The notes under the pieces were generated by a model, which did not search any database, had not been told where the DNA came from, and was given only the letters and a program-made list of their open reading frames with translations. A DNA stretch of 12,637 nucleotides, from NCBI GenBank assembly GCA_964017145.1, contig CAXHKQ010000047.1, positions 1 through 12,637 on the forward strand. The letters are read 5' to 3'. Position 1 is the first letter of the stretch; every line of letters starts with the position of its first letter. Position numbers and translations under genes: made by a program. Positions 8,901-12,637 of this stretch are shown in pieces. Source of the stretch: Agrocybe praecox (Eukaryota; Basidiomycota; Agaricomycetes; Agaricales; Agrocybaceae).

Positions 8901-10185
8901 GCGTTTTCTGTATCGCTGGTGGTGTCCGTTTCGGTATTGGTCGTTGTTGGATCTGTACTTTCTGCGATGGTCGACAATTCGCTCACGTATTCAGTTGTAG
9001 GCGTGCTCGCGTATGTGCTCTCAGATGCTGCGTCTGTCGTACTTATTCGATGGCTCATCGTCGGTGCATATTTCGTTATAATCACCGTTGTTTCCTCATA
9101 GTCTTGCGTCGACATCCGATCCTCTATTCGATGAGGTGTTGATGTGAAAATGTGCTCTGTTGTTGAGTCCAGCGGAGATACTCTCAATGGAGGTACTGTC
9201 GCCACATTCTCCTCCTCATCCTCATCGTCGCCCAAAAATATATCCAGAAAACTCAACTCCTTTTCGGTCGTCGTTGACACGCTTTGCGGTCGTGCCTTGG
9301 TCACCTTCGGTGCCACCGATGTCGCATTCTTCCCCGCTGTCTGATCCAAAATCGTTCCGACCTTGTCGTCGTTGCTCTCGATGTACTTCAGACCCGCCTC
9401 GATGGCTGCGAAAATCGAATCACTAGCGCTTGATTCGGTGCTCGCATTCGACGTCAGCTGAGGAGGAATTCTAGTCACCAGCTCTGCAGCAGGACCAACT
9501 GAACCCAAAGCTGGCTGCTCTGTTGTCGTCGTCCCGTTCTCCGGCTCATCATCGAAGAACATCGACAGAAAGTCAAATTGCCGTGACTTGCTGGCCACCT
9601 GCAGACGATCCTCACCACTATCTCCGCTGTGATCGCAAGCATAGCTCGCCGGACAGCACTGCCCCGGAGGCACGATTGGCGTGCAATTCGGAATAGCAGG
9701 TGCGCACTTCTTGGGCGTACACTTGGCGGCGCCCCGGATGCAGAAGCACATGTTGCACGGATGCATCGGATCGTGCGGCATCTTGAGACCCTCCTGGTAG
9801 AAGTGCGCCCCAACGATGCAGCCGCGACTGCGTTGCGTTCGCATCTTGGTGCGCATAAAGTGCTTGTTCGAGTGGTGAACGACTTGGCCGGCTCCTGGCG
9901 ATGTTACTGGCGTTCCGCCGATGACCGTCGCTCGTGCGGACGCATCCGCGTCGAGCAGCGCCTCGGCGACGGTGGCCGCTTGCAGGGCGGCATTGCGCTT
10001 GGTGCAATCGTAGCGAATTGGGCAGCACGTCGAGTCGCTGTAGATGGGCTGGCAGCCGGGCGAGGCGAGCACGCATTTGGGCTGCACGCACTTCTGACGG
10101 CCGGCGATGCAGTAGCAGTAGGAGCAGAGGGATGATGAGGTCATGGCGGAGCCGGAGCGGTAGATGGTGCCGTTGACGACGCAGA
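5933..10185 (-). CDS. VWC-domain, mucin-like extracellular protein, tenectin-like (5' partial)
   Basis: Three exons are visible: 10185-7663, 7594-7478 and 7413-5933. Their donors and acceptors (TTCCAG|TC, CAAG|GTAAGC, CTTAG|GC, AATG|GTTAGT, AACAG|CC) are all phase 1, and the introns are 68 and 64 bp. They encode the last 1372 residues before TGA. Residues 1-60 and 121-183 are full VWC domains with identical spacing (C-x2-C-x-C-x6-C-x4-C-x6-C-x8-CC-x5-C). A Ser/Thr/Pro-rich region follows from about 200 to 1330 with many N-glycosylation sequons, mucin-like at 375-525. Residues 1335-1372 form a half VWC ending exactly at the stop. Short hydrophobic-plus-acidic motifs recur within the disordered part. 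VWC domains act in extracellular matrix and BMP-modulating proteins; the layout resembles insect tenectin, but no RGD is seen. The exon begins inside a split codon at the first VWC, so the signal peptide and any earlier domains lie upstream, probably outside the window. Function in matrix or cuticle is inferred. Confidence 0.92.
5936..6049 (-). other. C-terminal half VWC domain
   Basis: Residues 1335-1372 hold C-x19-C-x2-C-x-C-x6-C-x4-C. The last four spacings equal those of the two complete VWC domains, but the CC...C second half is missing. The final cysteine is the last residue before TGA. Confidence 0.85.
9635..9823 (-). other. Second complete VWC domain of the minus-strand protein
   Basis: This segment encodes residues 121-183. 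It begins GCIVGAHFYQEG and runs through CNMCFCIRGAAKC to CCPASYAC, with ten cysteines in canonical VWC order. A linker of about 60 residues separates it from the first VWC (10183-10004). The Ser/Thr-rich region follows immediately. Confidence 0.9.
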
Positions 10186-10226
10186 CTGGAAGTAGAGAAA
10201 TGTGAGTAAGATGGGTTTCTAGTTGT
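10186..10226 (-). other. 3' end of the VWC-gene intron (branch and pyrimidine tract)
   Basis: Read on the minus strand, these 41 bp contain a CTTACTCAC branch-point-like motif and TTTCTCTACTTCCAG at the acceptor. They are squeezed between the SINE head and the exon. All recognisable 3' splicing signals fit within this short remnant. Confidence 0.6.
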
Positions 10227-10506
10227 CGTTGTCGTCTGAGTGGCGTAGGTGTAGAGTGCCTGCCTCACGATCGGAATGTCCTGGGTTCGAATCCCGGAAT
10301 GGGTGCGGGTTTTATCTTCTAACGATGATCCAAGGAAGGATGTTAAATGTTGCCTAGGGTTGCTCTTTGGAGCGCTGTGCTAACCACATGGCCTCTGGAA
10401 AACCCGAATCGGTTATGAAGCCCTGCTACTCATCATATACAAAGGAGTATATAAGGGAGGCCAAGACCCGTCGCGGGTTGTAGTGCCGATAAGCAAGCAA
10501 GCAAAC
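10227..10506 (+). mobile_element. tRNA-derived SINE, copy 2 (antisense in VWC-gene intron)
   Basis: The head carries an A-box-like TGGCGTAGGTG (10241-10251) and a perfect B-box GGTTCGAATCC (10284-10294). The body runs to GGGTTGTAGTGCC and ends in an (AAGC)n tail (10490-10506). It matches the reversed copy at 4905-5181 along its whole length, apart from the hexamer expansion there. Despite the intact Pol III boxes it is not a working tRNA gene: it has no recognisable acceptor stem, and the sequence continues about 200 bp past the tRNA-like part. It lies antisense to the host gene. Confidence 0.9.
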
Positions 10507-10789
10507 AACACCGTTAAGTTTATGATTTGAACTGCGAGATCGAAAAAAACATTTTTTTTTGTTCGGTTGTGTGTTTGTGATGTGAGTCCATATCATTGCA
10601 TAGGAATGACTTCGAAAACATGCGTATATTCAAATTAAAGAGAATGGAATTTCACACAATAATTTCAGAATTTATAAAAATATGTAACATTTCTTGTATG
10701 TATGTTAGGGCATTAATGGCTCCATTTGCGAACGAAGAGCTGTTTCTTAGAGCGTGCTTAGCCACAGGTGAATCTTCTTCATAGTATTA
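10507..10789. other. Intronic DNA between SINE and repeat array
   Basis: AT-rich sequence with a 62-codon frame (10596-10784) that has no recognisable feature. It is taken as intron of the minus-strand VWC gene, whose next upstream exon is not seen in the window. Confidence 0.5.
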
Positions 10790-11690
10790 TTTGTGTGAAA
10801 ATGTAATACAAAATTCACAATACAAGGCATATTCTTGCATAAAAAATTAAGGCGGTCATTTGTTGGATATTATATTTATTTTGATGGGCATAACAGTCAG
10901 TTCGCAAGGTCCACTTTTGTTATTGCGAAGGAATACAAAACTTTGATTTTTGAGTCTTTGTTAAACGCTGTTTTCTATTGGCATATAGGGCTAAAGTCGA
11001 TCAATGTCTCCAGAAAATGTTATCAGAAAAAAATGTTCGGGAATTTTTTTAAATTCAAAATTTACCGAAGGTGCGAAGGTGCGCCTTATTTGATGAAGCT
11101 ATGAACATCGAATTACTTTGTCATTTTCCAGCCGATGTTCATAAATTAATTTGAGTATTTTAATTTAGTCTATTGCACTTTGTTGGAACTAGTTTTTGAA
11201 TACACTATCTCATAACAGCGACTCAATTCACCTCAAATTTCAACGTGTGTGTAAAATGTTGTTTAGTATTCATATTAAGATATCATTAACATGACGTTTA
11301 TTGGAAAAAAAATATTGTTAAAAATGCACAATAAAAGCCATCTTTTTGCATCAAAAATCAAGGCGGTCATTTGTTGGATATTACTGGTTCGTGCTGGGAG
11401 CGAACGTTTCTTATAACCATAGAAAGTCGTATTTTCAAAACGCTGCCTAGACCTCACTATACTCGTTGTTGTAAGATTCTTTGGAATGCAAATTATACGC
11501 CAGTAATCCTCAGACTATTGACGAGCTCGAGGAAATAATTTGTGCAAAAATTATCGCTATACAGCCCGAGATACTGTAGAAAGTTAAGCTGCACATTTTT
11601 CAGACGTCAATGAAGGCGGTCATTTGATGGATAACATATTTAAAAATATATCCAAACAAATTGTACAGGTCCAAATAAAACTAAAATATT
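10790..11690. repeat. Degenerate direct repeat, period about 254 bp
   Basis: A 24-bp block beginning AAGGCGGTCATTTG occurs at 10849-10872 and 11360-11383 (identical) and, with five changes, at 11613-11636. Spacings are 511 and 253 bp, close to two and one units of about 254 bp. Copies 1 and 2 also share about 45 bp upstream (CACAATA, TTGCAT, AAAAAT blocks). Copies 1 and 3 share similarity downstream as far as AGGTCCA. This looks like an eroded satellite or several fragments of one dispersed family. No inverted copy was seen in the window. Confidence 0.7.
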
Positions 11691-12637
11691 TGGTTTATAA
11701 TAATCGGTTGATTGGTTCAAAAGTGTTTTGGTCAGATCGGACGCGGTAAAGCTACTTTTTGGATGTTTCATGACACCATCACCACTTTGCGAAGTCCAAT
11801 TGGTAGTCATCTCAGCGAACAAAAAGGAATGTAGCCTCTCCTCTCTCCTAGTTTACAAAAACGTCTAATCGGAGGATTATTCTTCATCGGTTAACTGATA
11901 AAAAGGAAGACAATACTCATAGACTAATACATTTATTGTTTGGAGCACTTGAAGCTCATAATGGATATTAAACGCTTCACATGGCGAGTTCAAATTTTCT
12001 GTTTCATCAAAACAGTACGCTGTTTCACGTGTGGATGGAAACGATGGCAAAAATCAAAGAAAAAAGTTATGTAAGAGTTATGTATCCGCATATGGCTTTA
12101 AATGGCTATTTTCTGATTCCAGACCTCAGAAATATTATCGCTGGAAAAAATAGATATTGCAGGAAAAAGGAATATTTTGAGGCAAAAAAAGGAATCGTTC
12201 TTTACGAAGGACATCGAAAAGTTGAAAAATCGAAAAATTCATCATATCGTACTTCAATAGAACTGTGCTGCTCATTCATTATTCACAAATAATGTCTTCA
12301 AAAAATGTGTCATACTTTCGGACTGACAGTTAAATATAAAGGAACAAAGAAAATTTGTGTGAAAAAATAAATTTTAAAAGTTGTACACATCAAAAGTTAT
12401 TTAAGTTTTAAATGGTATATGAACAGTTGGCGCTCCCTTTGATTAAAATAATTGAAATGGAATCGCGCTCAATTCTTTTCTATCACAAACAAATAATATA
12501 AATTGTTTGTGTCTTTTGCCGATTGATAATAATTTGTATACTATATATTGAAGTATTTTTGAACTCGTTAAGCCAAAAGTTGAGTGATAAACGATTGACG
12601 AATGACGAATGATGTTTAATGAACAAATCTGTATTAT
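11691..12637. other. AT-rich intronic or intergenic DNA
   Basis: No exon, RNA gene or clear mobile element is recognised. The longest frame is 103 codons at 11981-12292 (+). It starts with ATG but is Lys/Asn/Ile-rich as expected from AT-rich DNA, and it resembles no family I know. A small repeat of ACGAATG lies near 12591-12613. The missing upstream exon of the VWC gene was looked for on the minus strand and not found. Confidence 0.5.

Noticed and set aside
8337..9101. 254-codon open frame on the + strand rich in Val, Ser and Leu
   Set aside because: It is antisense to the Ser/Thr-rich region of the VWC protein. Low-complexity TCN/ACN codons seldom create stops on the other strand, and the sense frame has VWC domains and matched splice sites.
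9629..10135. 168-codon + strand open frame opposite the VWC domains
   Set aside because: It is a mirror of the GC-rich sense exon, with no recognisable domain or coherent hydrophobic pattern. The sense strand's cysteine spacing is decisive.
10241..10310. tRNA gene suggested by A and B boxes
   Set aside because: The boxes belong to the head of a SINE with about 200 bp of further SINE body, and a second copy sits at 4905-5181. No proper cloverleaf with an acceptor stem could be drawn by eye.
10849..11636. CRISPR-like array from the regularly repeated 24-bp block
   Set aside because: There are only three copies, spaced about 250-510 bp apart, in an insect intron, with similarity extending outside the core. 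This is eroded repetitive DNA, not repeats with spacers.
11981..12292. 103-codon + strand open frame with ATG
   Set aside because: Composition is that of random AT-rich DNA (Lys, Asn, Ile, Tyr), with no recognised domain or splice partner. It was considered as a transposon remnant but no supporting motif or terminal repeat was found.

Overview
The window is a piece of an insect nuclear genome, most likely a dipteran and plausibly a mosquito. This rests on spliced genes with 64-68 bp introns, GC-rich coding exons set in AT-rich flanks, tRNA-derived SINEs, TA-flanked inverted-repeat elements and dinucleotide microsatellites. The species cannot be read from the sequence. There are no prokaryotic-style operons, rRNA genes, functional tRNA genes or CRISPR arrays.

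Two protein-coding genes lie tail to tail. On the + strand, a two-exon gene (2746-3393 joined to 5231-5554) encodes a complete 323-residue rhomboid-family intramembrane serine protease. The catalytic Ser200 is in exon 1 and the catalytic His277 in exon 2. On the - strand, three exons (10185-7663, 7594-7478, 7413-5933) encode the last 1372 residues of a large secreted-type, mucin-like protein with von Willebrand factor C (VWC) domains, resembling insect tenectin. Its 5' exon or exons, which should hold the signal peptide, were not found and are probably beyond 12637. The two stop codons are only 378 bp apart and the two 3' UTRs probably overlap.

Region by region: 1-1087 is GC-richer, microsatellite-studded non-coding DNA, perhaps an upstream 5' UTR exon or regulatory region. 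1415-2212 is a non-autonomous TA-flanked inverted-repeat element (MITE). 2480-2745 is a likely promoter and 5' leader with upstream ATGs. 3394-5230 is the rhomboid intron, holding a second MITE (4018-4770) and an antisense SINE (4905-5181). 5555-5932 is the shared 3' region. 10186-12637 is intron of the VWC gene, holding a second SINE (10227-10506) and a degenerate repeat of about 254 bp period (10790-11690).

The two genes are independent transcription units; nothing shows a functional link beyond their convergent arrangement. The points most worth a second look are: the rhomboid's two departures from otherwise conserved motif residues; a recurring short hydrophobic-plus-acidic motif in the disordered part of the VWC protein; its C-terminal VWC cut exactly at the sixth cysteine; the two SINEs lying antisense 41-49 bp from a 3' splice site; and a telomere-like expansion inside one SINE.
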